DNA from: Tepidicaulis sp002389665
GTDB taxonomy: Bacteria > Pseudomonadota > Alphaproteobacteria > Parvibaculales > Parvibaculaceae
NCBI RefSeq assembly: GCF_965222285.1
Contig: NZ_OZ244942.1
Coordinates: 1,178,001-1,242,000, forward strand
Direction: 5' to 3'
DNA: 64,000 bases
Within the stretch, counting starts at the first letter, position 1. Each line of letters begins with the position of its first letter. The position numbers and the translations under genes are program-made. The notes under the pieces are model-generated. The model ran no database searches. It saw only the letters and a program-made list of their open reading frames with translations, and was not told the DNA's origin. Below, piece by piece: positions 41,975 to 50,486 of the stretch.

Positions 41975-43881
41975 ACGGTTGTAGCTTGGATGGCTCGTAA
42001 GTTGAGATCAGGAAGTAGTTCCACAATTGCCTTTCGCTGTGTCATAGACACTTGCTTCCCATAAACGCTGCCGGTGATGCTTCCGTCTTCATGCCCGACG
42101 ATCAGACCGATAAGGTCCGTTGGAGCGCCGCTGTCGCGGAGTCGCTTGATGAATGTATGGCGAAAGCTATGAAAGTCCTTATGGGGATCATAAAGGCCAC
42201 ATTTCCGCCTGTATTCTCTGAACCATTTCCCAAGCTGTTCGCCGTGCTCCTTGTAAGCCCCGGTGGCGCGCAGTTCAGGAAACAGCGGTCCCGGCGTAGA
42301 CCGAGATTCCACCAACTCTTGCAGGCCTAGAGCTATCAGGCCGGAGTGGACCGGAACATCTCTTATCGAGGCTTTCGTTTTTAGGCGACGGTCGTGTGAG
42401 GGACGGATCGTCAAAAACCAAATCCCCTCAAGAATGTCGAAGTCATCGCTTCTCAGCCGGGCTACTTCCTCCCGCCTCATGCCGGTATAGTAGGCGATGA
42501 GAGGGCACCAGTATTTCCAATCTTTCAAAACAACCGTTCCAGGTTGCGAGCGGAATCGCTCACTTCGACACCCGCTCCAAACTGGTGACGAGAAAAGCGC
42601 ATCAAGGTCAGATTGAGTGAAGGGCTCCCGCGTCCCGCGCTTGGCCGTTTCATCATTAATTGCGCTTTTCCGGTATAGAGTGCCCTCAAAGGGGTTCATT
42701 GTGCGAAGGCTTCGCGGAACAAGGCTTGAGCGCCAGAGGCTGGTAAAAAAAGTCAGATGCTTGTTTGCTGTTTTGCGGCGCATGCGTTCGCACCGTTCCT
42801 TTGCTTCCTTCTCTGTAAGCACCCGGCCGTGGAATGCGATAGGCCAGGCAATCGGCCCGGATTCCTCCACGATCTTTTCTAGTTCGTCTGCCCGTTTGAT
42901 GGCTTCGCTCGGTGCAAGTTTGGCGTATATACCTCGCCCGTAGTATCGGGGCACACGCAGCAACGCAGCCGGAAACTGTTCGGCCATTTCGGGGGTGAGG
43001 TCTTGCATCAGAGGATTCCCGATGAGATCGGTGAAATATCGACGCGCCATTTCATCGTCTCGAAGGGTCTTCGGGCCAGCGCCGTTCTTTTGTCGCAGCT
43101 TGCTGAAGTCCGCGCAGACTTCTTCAATCGTCTTTGAGAGGAAGTCCGCTTCGTCTCTTCGAAGGTCAGAAGTCCATGCCCGGACGAGAGGCATGTTGAG
43201 CGGATATTTCTGATCTATGAAGCTGGGGAGCGCTTGCTTTGAATTATAAACTCCCTGCCATCGTTCATAATTGATCTTGTAGGCGCTTGCGATTACACGC
43301 GTTGCATCACGGGCGATACGGATGAAAACGGGGTCTTCTTCATCGACCTTGATGCCTTGCTTCGCCAGTTCAGGAGAGAGGAACTGAAACGCTCTTTCGT
43401 GATAATTTTTCTCCGCAAGTGTCGCCCACACGGATTCCCATATGCCGGGGTCAGAGGATTTTCGGTCATCATAGCGCCGTAGTGCTTCAGTTTCTTCCTC
43501 CGAATAGGAATCGCTCGAAGGGTCTTCTATGTCTGGCTTGTAGTCGTCGGGGTGTGGATCAAACCTCGATTGCCCATAGGGGTATTTGTCCCGCTCCTCC
43601 TCACCCTCACGCAGTATCGTATTGAAGATGGATTCGAGCGCGAGGCGGACTTGTAGTTTTGTCGGGTGGAACTTGGAGGGGGCATTCATCAGCGAAACTC
43701 CGAAACTGTCGATCGCCGCTGTGAACGCTTTGGCCCGGTGTCGGGCAAGTCGTGGATCGGGAGTCCGGAGGGACCAGACGAGATGAGATCGCCCGAGCAC
43801 GCGCCGCAGCGGCTCAGGGAGTCTGCCACGCCAATAGTAAATAGCTCGTCTCCGCATGAGGTGGAGGTGGCGAGTTGGCAT
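41971..43881 (-). CDS. Tyrosine-type site-specific integrase
   Basis: A 636-residue tyrosine recombinase from the ATG at 43879-43881 (a longer frame to 43929 lacks a good site). N-terminal residues HLMRRRAIYYWRGRLPEPLRRVLGRSHLVWSLRTPDPRLARHRAKAF match the DUF6538-type arm domain. The catalytic residues are R in YTGMRREEVARLRSDDF, H-x-x-R in HSFRHTF, H in LIVGHEDGS and the nucleophile in GSVYGKQ. It sits next to tRNA-Gln and is expected to recombine the 21-bp repeat. The unusual length comes from the middle region (residues 80-430). Confidence 0.92.
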   Translation of the reverse strand: MPTRHLHLMRRRAIYYWRGRLPEPLRRVLGRSHLVWSLRTPDPRLARHRAKAFTAAIDSFGVSLMNAPSKFHPTKLQVRLALESIFNTILREGEEERDKYPYGQSRFDPHPDDYKPDIEDPSSDSYSEEETEALRRYDDRKSSDPGIWESVWATLAEKNYHERAFQFLSPELAKQGIKVDEEDPVFIRIARDATRVIASAYKINYERWQGVYNSKQALPSFIDQKYPLNMPLVRAWTSDLRRDEADFLSKTIEEVCADFSKLRQKNGAGPKTLRDDEMARRYFTDLIGNPLMQDLTPEMAEQFPAALLRVPRYYGRGIYAKLAPSEAIKRADELEKIVEESGPIAWPIAFHGRVLTEKEAKERCERMRRKTANKHLTFFTSLWRSSLVPRSLRTMNPFEGTLYRKSAINDETAKRGTREPFTQSDLDALFSSPVWSGCRSERFRSQPGTVVLKDWKYWCPLIAYYTGMRREEVARLRSDDFDILEGIWFLTIRPSHDRRLKTKASIRDVPVHSGLIALGLQELVESRSTPGPLFPELRATGAYKEHGEQLGKWFREYRRKCGLYDPHKDFHSFRHTFIKRLRDSGAPTDLIGLIVGHEDGSITGSVYGKQVSMTQRKAIVELLPDLNLRAIQATTV

Positions 43882-43978
43882 GTTCGGCCTCGAATTCTGG
43901 CCGGTGTGTGTCGCACCTGCGTGACACAACCGGACGGTTGATCCGAAAAGCCTTTGTCTTTCAATGATTTGAGAGGAA

Positions 43979-43999
43979 ATGGCTGGGGGACTAGGATTC
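43979..43999. repeat. Attachment-site repeat at the tRNA-Gln end
   Basis: Identical over 21 bp to 37245-37265 and formed by the 3' 20 bases of tRNA-Gln plus one flanking base. This copy keeps the tRNA whole, which is the usual outcome of tRNA-targeted integration. Confidence 0.88.
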
Positions 44000-44053
44000 G
44001 AACCTAGACTGGCGGAGTCAGAGTCCGCTGTCCTACCATTAGACGATCCCCCA
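43980..44053 (-). tRNA. tRNA-Gln (anticodon CTG)
   Basis: A 74-nt tRNA read on the minus strand. The acceptor arms TGGGGGA and TCCCCCA pair exactly, the discriminator is G and CCA is encoded. The anticodon stem GCGGA/TCCGC holds loop CTCTGAC, giving CTG, which reads glutamine CAG codons. The T-loop is GTTCGAATC. It is the integration target of the element to its left. Confidence 0.95.
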
Positions 44054-44090
44054 CCAGCCGGGCCGAGCCCGGAAGCGGAAAGTTCTGCGG

Positions 44091-44119
44091 CTTATACCGA
44101 AGCGTTTTAACCCTGTCAA
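44091..44119 (-). promoter_or_regulatory. tRNA-Gln promoter
   Basis: Read on the minus strand: TTGACA (44114-44119), a 17-bp spacer, then TATAAG (44091-44096), 38 bases before the tRNA 5' end. Both boxes and the spacing are near consensus for a sigma-70-type promoter. Confidence 0.8.
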
Positions 44120-44239
44120 ACCTTGGAAAACGCTGGCCGGCACTTAATCCGCGCAAGAACTTGCGAGGCTGCCCCAAGCAAGCCCGCGCAGGTCTTTTGT
44201 CTAATATCCCCGGTTTAAAAAGGCCTTAAGAGGCCGGTT

Positions 44240-45010
44240 TCAGTCCTTCTTGGTGTCCTCATCGAAGCGGGCCAGCATTTTGCCGACTTCCACGGGGAAG
44301 GGGAAAACGATGGTGGAGTTTTTCTCGCCCGCAATGGTGTTCAGCGTGCCCAGATAACGCAGCTGCATGGCTTCGGGCTGGCGGGCGAGGATCTCGGCGG
44401 CCTCCAGCAGTTTCTGGGCGGCCTGCTGCTCGCCTTCGGCATTGATGATCTTGGCGCGCCGCTCGCGTTCGGCCTCCGCCTGGCGGGCGATGGCGCGGAT
44501 CATGCTCTCGTCGATATCCACATGCTTGATTTCGACATTGGCGACCTTGATGCCCCAGGCGTCGGTCTGGGTGTCGAGAATGCCCTGAATATCTGCATTG
44601 AGCTTGTCGCGCTCGGAGAGCATCTCGTCGAGCTCGTGCTTGCCGAGCACGGAGCGCAAGGTGGTTTGCGCGAGCTCGCTTGTCGCCTGCATGAAATCTT
44701 CGACCTGGATGATGGATTTTTCCGGGTCGAGCACGCGGAAATAAATCACCGCGTTGACGCGCACCGAAACGTTGTCGTGAGAGATGACGTCCTGGGTCGG
44801 CACGTCCAGCACCCGCGTGCGCAAGTCCACCCGCACGATCTGCTGGATGACGGGGATCAGGATGATGAGGCCCGGCCCCTTGGTGCTGGTGTAACGCCCG
44901 AGCGTGAAAACGACGCCGCGCTCATATTCGCGCAGCACCTTGATCGCGGAGGCAAGAAAGAGAATGCCGATAAGAATAATCGGCAGGTAGAAAGCGACAT
45001 TTCCAAACAT
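44240..45010 (-). CDS. SPFH/Band 7 slipin-type membrane protein
   Basis: A 256-residue slipin/stomatin-like protein, anchored by an N-terminal helix (VAFYLPIILIGILFLASAIKVL) and forming ring assemblies at membranes. The Band 7 domain starts YERGVVFTLGRYTSTKGPGLIILIPVIQQIVRVDLR and ends in an alanine/glutamate-rich coiled coil (AEAERERRAKIINAEGEQQAAQKLLEAAEIL). It follows the NfeD-type protease gene on the same strand with a 22-base gap, the conserved NfeD-slipin pair in which the protease trims the SPFH tail. ATG at 45008-45010 after GGAGGAACCCC. Confidence 0.92.
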   Translation of the reverse strand: MFGNVAFYLPIILIGILFLASAIKVLREYERGVVFTLGRYTSTKGPGLIILIPVIQQIVRVDLRTRVLDVPTQDVISHDNVSVRVNAVIYFRVLDPEKSIIQVEDFMQATSELAQTTLRSVLGKHELDEMLSERDKLNADIQGILDTQTDAWGIKVANVEIKHVDIDESMIRAIARQAEAERERRAKIINAEGEQQAAQKLLEAAEILARQPEAMQLRYLGTLNTIAGEKNSTIVFPFPVEVGKMLARFDEDTKKD

Positions 45011-45032
45011 GGGGTTCCTCCGTCTGCGTGTG

Positions 45033-46499
45033 TCAGCGGGCTTGACCGGACCCGTTTTCGGATGTGGCGGGCGCAACCTGCAAGGTCAGCCCGTCCAACG
45101 CTTCGATGATGACAGGATCGCCGGCTTTGAGGGCGGCAGGCCCCCGCGCGCGCCAGCGCTCGCCATGGGTGTGAACATGGCCGCTCTCTCCGTCCCAATC
45201 CGTGACGGTGGCATGCGCGCCGATCATTTCCTCTTGGCCCGTCACGACCTTGCGCCGGTGAGAGGTGACGGCAAGATGGGCGGCCAGATAGGTAAAGCCG
45301 AGCGTCGTCACCGCGATGCCTGCGAGCACCTGCCAGGAAATGGCAAAGCCGGGTGCGTCCGTATCGATCAGGATCGTCGCGCCGAGCACAACGGCTATGG
45401 TGCCGCCAATGCCGAGCGCGCCGAAGGAAGGGGAAACCGCCTCCGCGCCGATCAGCGCGATGCCGAGCAGGATGAGCCCTATACCGACAATATTGATGGG
45501 CAGCGCTGCAAAGGCATAAAGCGCGAGAAAGAGCGAGATGGCGCCGATCGTGCCCGGATAGATCGCGCCGGGGTTCATGAATTCGAAAATGATCCCGTAA
45601 ATGCCGATCATCATGAGAATGAGCGCCACATTGGGGCTGGTGATCGTGGCGAGCAGCTCATGGCGCCAATCGGGGTCGAGGGTTTCGGGCGTCAGGTTCT
45701 GCGTGTCGAGCACCGCCTCGCGCTCGCCAAGGCGCACGGTGCGCCCATGGGCCTGATCCAGAAGATCGGTAAGGCTGCGCGCCTTGATGTCGATCACGTT
45801 CTTGGAAAAGGCTGCATCCGCCGAAAGGCTCGCTGCTTCGCGCACGGCTTTTTCCGCCCATTCCCCGTTCCGCCCGCGCATCTCGGCAAGCGAGCGGATA
45901 TAGGCGACGGCGTCATTGACCATCTTGGCTTTCATCGGATCGCCTGCGGCGGCGTCTTCTTCCTTCTGTGCCTCTTGCGGGTCTTTGCCGGGCTCTTTGT
46001 CGGGCTGGCCGCCGCCGGGAAGCGGGAGGCCGCCCCCGCCGATCGAGACGGGCGTTGCCGCGCCGAGATTGGTGCCGGGCGCCATGGCCGCGATATGGCT
46101 GGCATAAAGGATATAGGTGCCAGCGCTCGCCGCCCGCGCGCCGCTGGGGCTGACATAGGTGAGAACCGGCACGGGCGAGGCGAGAATGGCGCGGATCATG
46201 TCGCGCATCGAGGTGTCGAGCCCGCCGGGCGTGTCCATTTGAATAATGATTGCTTTGGCGCCCCGGTCCCGGGCTTCCTCGAGGCCGGAGATGATGTAAT
46301 CGGCACTGGCCGGGCCGATGGCCCCGTTAATGGTCAGAACGAGCGCAAGGCCCGCTTGCGGCGCGCGCTCTTCCTCCTGCGAGAAGGCATTGCCGGTAAT
46401 GGCAAGAAGCAGTCCTGCAAAAAGCAAAAAGAAACCGGCCAGCCGGGCTGCCGGCCCGGGAACGCGGTTCCATCCGGTGCGCGTTTGATAGCGATCCAT
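45033..46499 (-). CDS. NfeD-family membrane-bound serine protease
   Basis: A 488-residue ClpP-class protease (NfeD1b type). A signal helix (residues 19-40) is followed by the ClpP-like domain with QMDTPGGLDTSMRDMIRAIL and the nucleophile Ser in SGARAASAGTYILYASHIAAMAPGTNLGAATPV. Residues about 160-190 are an acidic, proline- and glycine-rich linker. Four to five helices follow, with IYGIIFEFMNPGAIYPG, and a C-terminal OB fold (ATVTDWDGESGHVHTHGERWRARG). It pairs with the slipin gene and is thought to aid membrane stress control. Start ATG at 46497-46499. Confidence 0.92.
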   Translation of the reverse strand: MDRYQTRTGWNRVPGPAARLAGFFLLFAGLLLAITGNAFSQEEERAPQAGLALVLTINGAIGPASADYIISGLEEARDRGAKAIIIQMDTPGGLDTSMRDMIRAILASPVPVLTYVSPSGARAASAGTYILYASHIAAMAPGTNLGAATPVSIGGGGLPLPGGGQPDKEPGKDPQEAQKEEDAAAGDPMKAKMVNDAVAYIRSLAEMRGRNGEWAEKAVREAASLSADAAFSKNVIDIKARSLTDLLDQAHGRTVRLGEREAVLDTQNLTPETLDPDWRHELLATITSPNVALILMMIGIYGIIFEFMNPGAIYPGTIGAISLFLALYAFAALPINIVGIGLILLGIALIGAEAVSPSFGALGIGGTIAVVLGATILIDTDAPGFAISWQVLAGIAVTTLGFTYLAAHLAVTSHRRKVVTGQEEMIGAHATVTDWDGESGHVHTHGERWRARGPAALKAGDPVIIEALDGLTLQVAPATSENGSGQAR

Positions 46500-46695
46500 A
46501 AGAAAAATATAGGCGCTAAAGGCGGCCCTTGCCATGGCCGTCTTTGTGGCGGCCGGAATGGGCGGCGGGATGCCGTAACGGTTCCTTCCCTCCGGCTTCG
46601 GTGATAGAGTGATCTCAACTTTCAAATTGGGAGCCCGGCGCGGGGTGCGGTTTTCGGCACAGCTTGAGGGCAGCGCCTCCCGGGTCTGAAATAAC

Positions 46696-48090
46696 GTGCA
46701 CCAGGCGGGTGAGCCGGGGTCTGGCGGGGATAACCGCCAAGAAAACCCTGCCGCGGACCTGCCGCACTCTCCGGAACCGGAGCGGCAAGATGCCGATGGG
46801 GCCGGGAAGAGCGGTGAGAGGCCGCGTAAAAAAAGACGGCGCAGACGCGGCGGCCGCAAAAACGCGGCCCGGCGGGAAGCGCTGGACGGGCGCAGTTCAG
46901 ACGGGCGTCAAGTAGACGGGCGGACGGAAAGCGCCGCCGTCTCTCCTTCCGGCGCAGCTTCCTTTCAGCAAACCGACAATACGCCTTTGCCCTCGGCCAA
47001 AGACGTGCAGGCGCGCGCCGAAGAAGAAGGCGCGGGCAGCGAGCCGCCGGTTTACGGCGCGCTCGATCTCGGCACGAATAATTGCCGCCTTCTCGTTGCC
47101 AAGAAGGGCCGCAGCGGCTACCGGGTGATCGATGCCTTCTCGCGCATTGTGCGGCTCGGCGAGGGGCTGGCGCATACCGGTGAGCTCTCGCAAGGGGCGA
47201 TGGACCGGGCGCTTGAAGCCCTGAAAATCTGCGCGGAAAAAATGGAGCGGCGCGGCGTCACGAGAGCCCGCACCATTGCCACGGAAGCCTGCCGCAAGGC
47301 CGCGAATGGCGCCGCCTTCATCGAGCGGGTGGAGCGGGAGACGGGGCTGAAGCTCGATGTCGTCACCCCGCAGGATGAAGCCCGCCTTGCCGTTTCCGGC
47401 TGCGCGCCGCTGCTCGACCCGGAATGCGGGGCGGCGCTTGTCTTCGATATTGGCGGCGGCAGCACGGAGCTGATCTGGGTGCGCCGCTCGACCAGGGGCC
47501 GCGCGGTGATCGAGGACTGGACCTCGCTGCCCTGCGGCGTCGTCACGCTGGCTGAGCGTTTCGGCGGGGTGGACGTAACGCCCGATATTTATGCCCGCAT
47601 GGTGGAGTATGTCGGCGAGGAGTTGACCGAATTCCGCTCCCGCGAACCGATGCCGGAGCTGAAAGAGCGCGGCTTTCACCTGCTCGGCACGTCGGGCACC
47701 GTGACGACCATTGCAGGCGTCCAAATGGGCCTGAAACGCTATGACCGCAACCGGGTGGACGGGGCCTGGGTGGAGCCGCACTCGGTGAGCAGCGTCACGC
47801 GGCAATTGCTGGACATGAGCTTTGAAGAGCGCGCCGCCCATGCCTGTGTGGGCCGTGAGCGGGCGGACCTGGTGCTGGCTGGCTGCGCCATTCTCGAAGC
47901 CATTCTGGACGCCTGGCCCGCCGACCGGCTAAGAGTGGCCGACAGGGGCCTCCGGGAAGGCATTCTCTTTTCGCTGATGATGGAAGATGCCCCTAAACGC
48001 AAGCGCAAGCGGCGGCGCCGGCGCGGGCGGCGCAAGAAAGTATCGGCCGGCCCAGCGAATGCGGGCAGCCAGCCGGAAACAGGAGAATAG
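46696..48090 (+). CDS. ppx: Ppx/GppA exopolyphosphatase with basic tails
   Basis: A 464-residue polyphosphate or pppGpp phosphatase in the ASKHA fold. The nucleotide-binding motif YGALDLGTNNCRLLVA starts near residue 120, followed by VFDIGGGSTELIWV and LLGTSGTVTTIAG. The first 115 residues are disordered with a run RKKRRRRRGGRKN, and the last 25 carry RKRKRRRRRGRRKK, so the catalytic core is bracketed by arginine-rich tails that could hold polyphosphate or RNA. Start GTG at 46696. Three bases before rlmE, so co-transcribed. Confidence 0.88.
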   Translation: MHQAGEPGSGGDNRQENPAADLPHSPEPERQDADGAGKSGERPRKKRRRRRGGRKNAARREALDGRSSDGRQVDGRTESAAVSPSGAASFQQTDNTPLPSAKDVQARAEEEGAGSEPPVYGALDLGTNNCRLLVAKKGRSGYRVIDAFSRIVRLGEGLAHTGELSQGAMDRALEALKICAEKMERRGVTRARTIATEACRKAANGAAFIERVERETGLKLDVVTPQDEARLAVSGCAPLLDPECGAALVFDIGGGSTELIWVRRSTRGRAVIEDWTSLPCGVVTLAERFGGVDVTPDIYARMVEYVGEELTEFRSREPMPELKERGFHLLGTSGTVTTIAGVQMGLKRYDRNRVDGAWVEPHSVSSVTRQLLDMSFEERAAHACVGRERADLVLAGCAILEAILDAWPADRLRVADRGLREGILFSLMMEDAPKRKRKRRRRRGRRKKVSAGPANAGSQPETGE

Positions 48091-48092
48091 GC

Positions 48093-48857
48093 GTGGTCAA
48101 GTCCGGCGGAAAATCCGGGAAATCGAAAGGCGGCAAAGCCGGTACGGGCGGCAACCGTGAGATGCATGTCCGCGTCAAGACGGCGCGCGGGCGCACGATT
48201 TCCTCTGCCCGCTGGCTGGAGCGCCAGCTCAACGACCCTTATGTGCAGGCGGCCAAACGCGACGGCTTCCGCTCCCGCGCAGCCTATAAGCTGCAGGAAA
48301 TCGACGACAAATACCGTTTCCTCAAACCGGGCGCCCGAGTGGTGGATCTTGGGGCGGCGCCAGGCGGCTGGTGCCAGATCGCCGTGCCGCGCGTCAAAGC
48401 CCAGGAGGGACGCGGCCGGGTCATCGGCATCGATTTGCAGGAAATGGAGAGCATTGCCGGCACGACGCTGCTGCAGCTCGATTTCATGGAAGAGGGCGCG
48501 GATGAGACGCTGAAGGAGCTGCTGGGCGGGGAGGCGGATGTCGTTCTCTCCGACATGGCGGCGTCCTCCACCGGGCACCGCAAGACCGACCATATGAAGA
48601 TCATGGCGCTCTGCGAGGCGGCGGCCTGGTTCGCCCGCGATGTGCTGGCCGAAGGCGGGGTCTTTTGCGCCAAAGTGCTGCAGGGAGGCACGGAACGTGA
48701 ACTTCTGGAAGATCTGAAGCGCGACTTCACCACGGTGCGACACGTCAAACCCAAGGCGAGCCGCGCCGATTCGGCGGAAGTCTATGTGCTGGCGACGGGG
48801 TTCCGCGGCAGGCGCGGGGAAGAAGAAGCGGTAAATGGCGAGGAAGAGGCCGATTGA
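48093..48857 (+). CDS. rlmE: 23S rRNA 2'-O-ribose methyltransferase RlmE
   Basis: Methylates U2552 in the 23S rRNA A-loop, a late 50S assembly step. It has 254 residues. The K-D-K-E catalytic tetrad is visible: K in RAAYKLQEID, D in VVLSDMAASSTGH, K in FCAKVLQGG and E in SAEVYVLATG, with SAM motif VVDLGAAPGGWCQIAV. The N-terminus is a basic, glycine-rich extension (MVKSGGKSGKSKGGKAGTGG). Start GTG at 48093, two bases after the ppx stop TAG, which follows AGGAG. Confidence 0.95.
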   Translation: MVKSGGKSGKSKGGKAGTGGNREMHVRVKTARGRTISSARWLERQLNDPYVQAAKRDGFRSRAAYKLQEIDDKYRFLKPGARVVDLGAAPGGWCQIAVPRVKAQEGRGRVIGIDLQEMESIAGTTLLQLDFMEEGADETLKELLGGEADVVLSDMAASSTGHRKTDHMKIMALCEAAAWFARDVLAEGGVFCAKVLQGGTERELLEDLKRDFTTVRHVKPKASRADSAEVYVLATGFRGRRGEEEAVNGEEEAD

Positions 48858-48880
48858 GGCGGAAAAGAGCCTCTTTTCGC
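48856..48880 (+). terminator. Terminator after rlmE
   Basis: GAGGC-GGAAAAGA-GCCTC followed by TTTTCGCTTTT starts in the rlmE stop and is T-rich on its 3' side. It probably separates the ppx-rlmE transcript from guaB. Confidence 0.65.
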
Positions 48881-48999
48881 TTTTCACATAAATGCAAGGG
48901 AGCATGCGTCAATTGTGACCATCTCTTCGCTTTGCTTTCTCCCCCGACGGTGTTAAGAACCAGCGCCAACATTCCTTTTGAAAGGTTGAGGTTGGCGAC

Positions 49000-50463
49000 A
49001 TGTTTAGAGAAGCCCTTACCTTCGACGACGTTCTTCTTCAGCCGGCCGCATCCAGCGTGCTGCCCGGCGAAGTCAGCACCAAAACCCGTCTGACGAAATC
49101 CATCCAATTGGGGATTCCGCTCATTTCCGCCGCCATGGACACGGTGACGGAAGCCTCCATGGCAATCGCCATGGCGCAGGCCGGCGGTCTTGGCGTTCTG
49201 CACCGGAATATGACCCCCGAGCAGCAGGCGGAAAACGTCCGTCAGGTGAAAAAATTCGAATCCGGCATGGTGGTAAACCCCGTCACGATCGGGCCGGACG
49301 ATACGCTGTCCGACGCGCTGGCGCTGATGGACCGCTACAATATTTCCGGCATTCCGGTAGTCGAGCCGGGCTCGGGAAAATTGATCGGTATTCTGACGAA
49401 CCGCGATGTGCGTTTTGCCGACAATCCCCGCGAGCCGGTGCGTAATCTGATGACGAAAGAAAATCTCGTCACCGTGCGCGAGGACGGGGTTTCCCAGGAC
49501 GAAGCCAAGCGGCTTTTGCACAAACACCGGATCGAAAAGCTTCTGGTTGTCGATGAGGCCTACCGCTGCGTCGGGCTGATCACGGTGAAGGACATCGAAA
49601 AGGCCCAGCTTCACCCCAATGCCTGCAAGGACGAGCAGGGCCGCTTGCGCGTTGCCGCGGCAACGAGCGTGGGCGACGATGGGTTCTACCGCTCAGAAGC
49701 GCTGATCGATGCGGGCGTCGACCTTATCATCGTCGATACCGCCCACGGCCACTCCATCCGCGTGGCAGAAGCGGTGGAACGCATCAAGAAACAGTCGAAT
49801 TCCATTCAGGTCATTGCCGGCAATGTGGCAACGGCGGGCGCAACGAAGGCGCTGATCGATGCAGGCGCGGACGGCATCAAAGTCGGCATCGGTCCGGGCT
49901 CGATCTGCACCACGCGCATTGTCGCCGGTGTCGGCGTGCCGCAGCTCACAGCCATCATCGACTGCGTAGAAGAAGCGCGCAAAGCCGATATTCCGGTGAT
50001 CGCCGATGGCGGCATCAAGTTCTCCGGTGATTTGGCCAAGGCGATTGCGGGCGGCGCGGAATGCGCCATGCTCGGCTCGCTTTTTGCGGGCACGGATGAA
50101 AGCCCCGGCGAAGTGATCCTCTATCAGGGCCGGACCTATAAAGCCTATCGCGGCATGGGCTCGGTGGGCGCCATGGCGATCGGCTCGGCGGACCGTTATT
50201 TCCAGCAGGACGTTAAAGACACGCTGAAGCTCGTGCCGGAAGGCATCGAAGGCCAGGTGCCTTACAAAGGCCCGGTGGGCGCGGTGTTGCACCAGCTTGT
50301 CGGCGGCCTGCGCGCTGCCATGGGCTATACGGGCGCGGCGACGATCAAGGACTTCCAGGCCAATGCGGAATTCGTGAAGATTTCCCCGGCTTCCTTGCGC
50401 GAAAGCCATGTCCATGACGTGACCATCACCCGCGAAGCGCCGAACTATCAGGGCACGCAGTAA
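49000..50463 (+). CDS. guaB: Inosine-5'-monophosphate dehydrogenase
   Basis: Oxidises IMP to XMP with NAD+, the committed step to GMP. It has 487 residues. The barrel begins EALTFDDVLLQPAASSVLPGEVST, and two CBS domains occupy about residues 90-205 (NPVTIGPDDTLSDALALM, NLVTVREDG). The catalytic loop is KVGIGPGSICTTRIVAGVG with nucleophile C303, and the flap holds the R-Y region QGRTYKAYRGMGSVGAM. The ATG at 49000 follows GGTTGAGG. First of a guaB-rsmB-like-TPR-guaA operon. Confidence 0.96.
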   Translation: MFREALTFDDVLLQPAASSVLPGEVSTKTRLTKSIQLGIPLISAAMDTVTEASMAIAMAQAGGLGVLHRNMTPEQQAENVRQVKKFESGMVVNPVTIGPDDTLSDALALMDRYNISGIPVVEPGSGKLIGILTNRDVRFADNPREPVRNLMTKENLVTVREDGVSQDEAKRLLHKHRIEKLLVVDEAYRCVGLITVKDIEKAQLHPNACKDEQGRLRVAAATSVGDDGFYRSEALIDAGVDLIIVDTAHGHSIRVAEAVERIKKQSNSIQVIAGNVATAGATKALIDAGADGIKVGIGPGSICTTRIVAGVGVPQLTAIIDCVEEARKADIPVIADGGIKFSGDLAKAIAGGAECAMLGSLFAGTDESPGEVILYQGRTYKAYRGMGSVGAMAIGSADRYFQQDVKDTLKLVPEGIEGQVPYKGPVGAVLHQLVGGLRAAMGYTGAATIKDFQANAEFVKISPASLRESHVHDVTITREAPNYQGTQ

Positions 50464-50486
50464 CCCCAGCCGAAAGCGGATCACGC

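Larger units (their letters stand above)
37245..43999. mobile_element. Integrative mobilizable element at tRNA-Gln carrying Pycsar
   Basis: A 6.7-kb element bounded by a 21-bp direct repeat (37245-37265 and 43979-43999) that is the 3' end of tRNA-Gln and the sequence to its CCA. Contents in order are Pycsar cyclase and effector, a 50-bp palindrome, RepA-like helicase, MobV relaxase, a lipoprotein and a tyrosine integrase next to the tRNA. Local base composition is clearly lower in G+C than the flanks, most strongly in the Pycsar part. It has relaxase and integrase but no type IV secretion genes, so it should need a helper to transfer. Confidence 0.85.
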
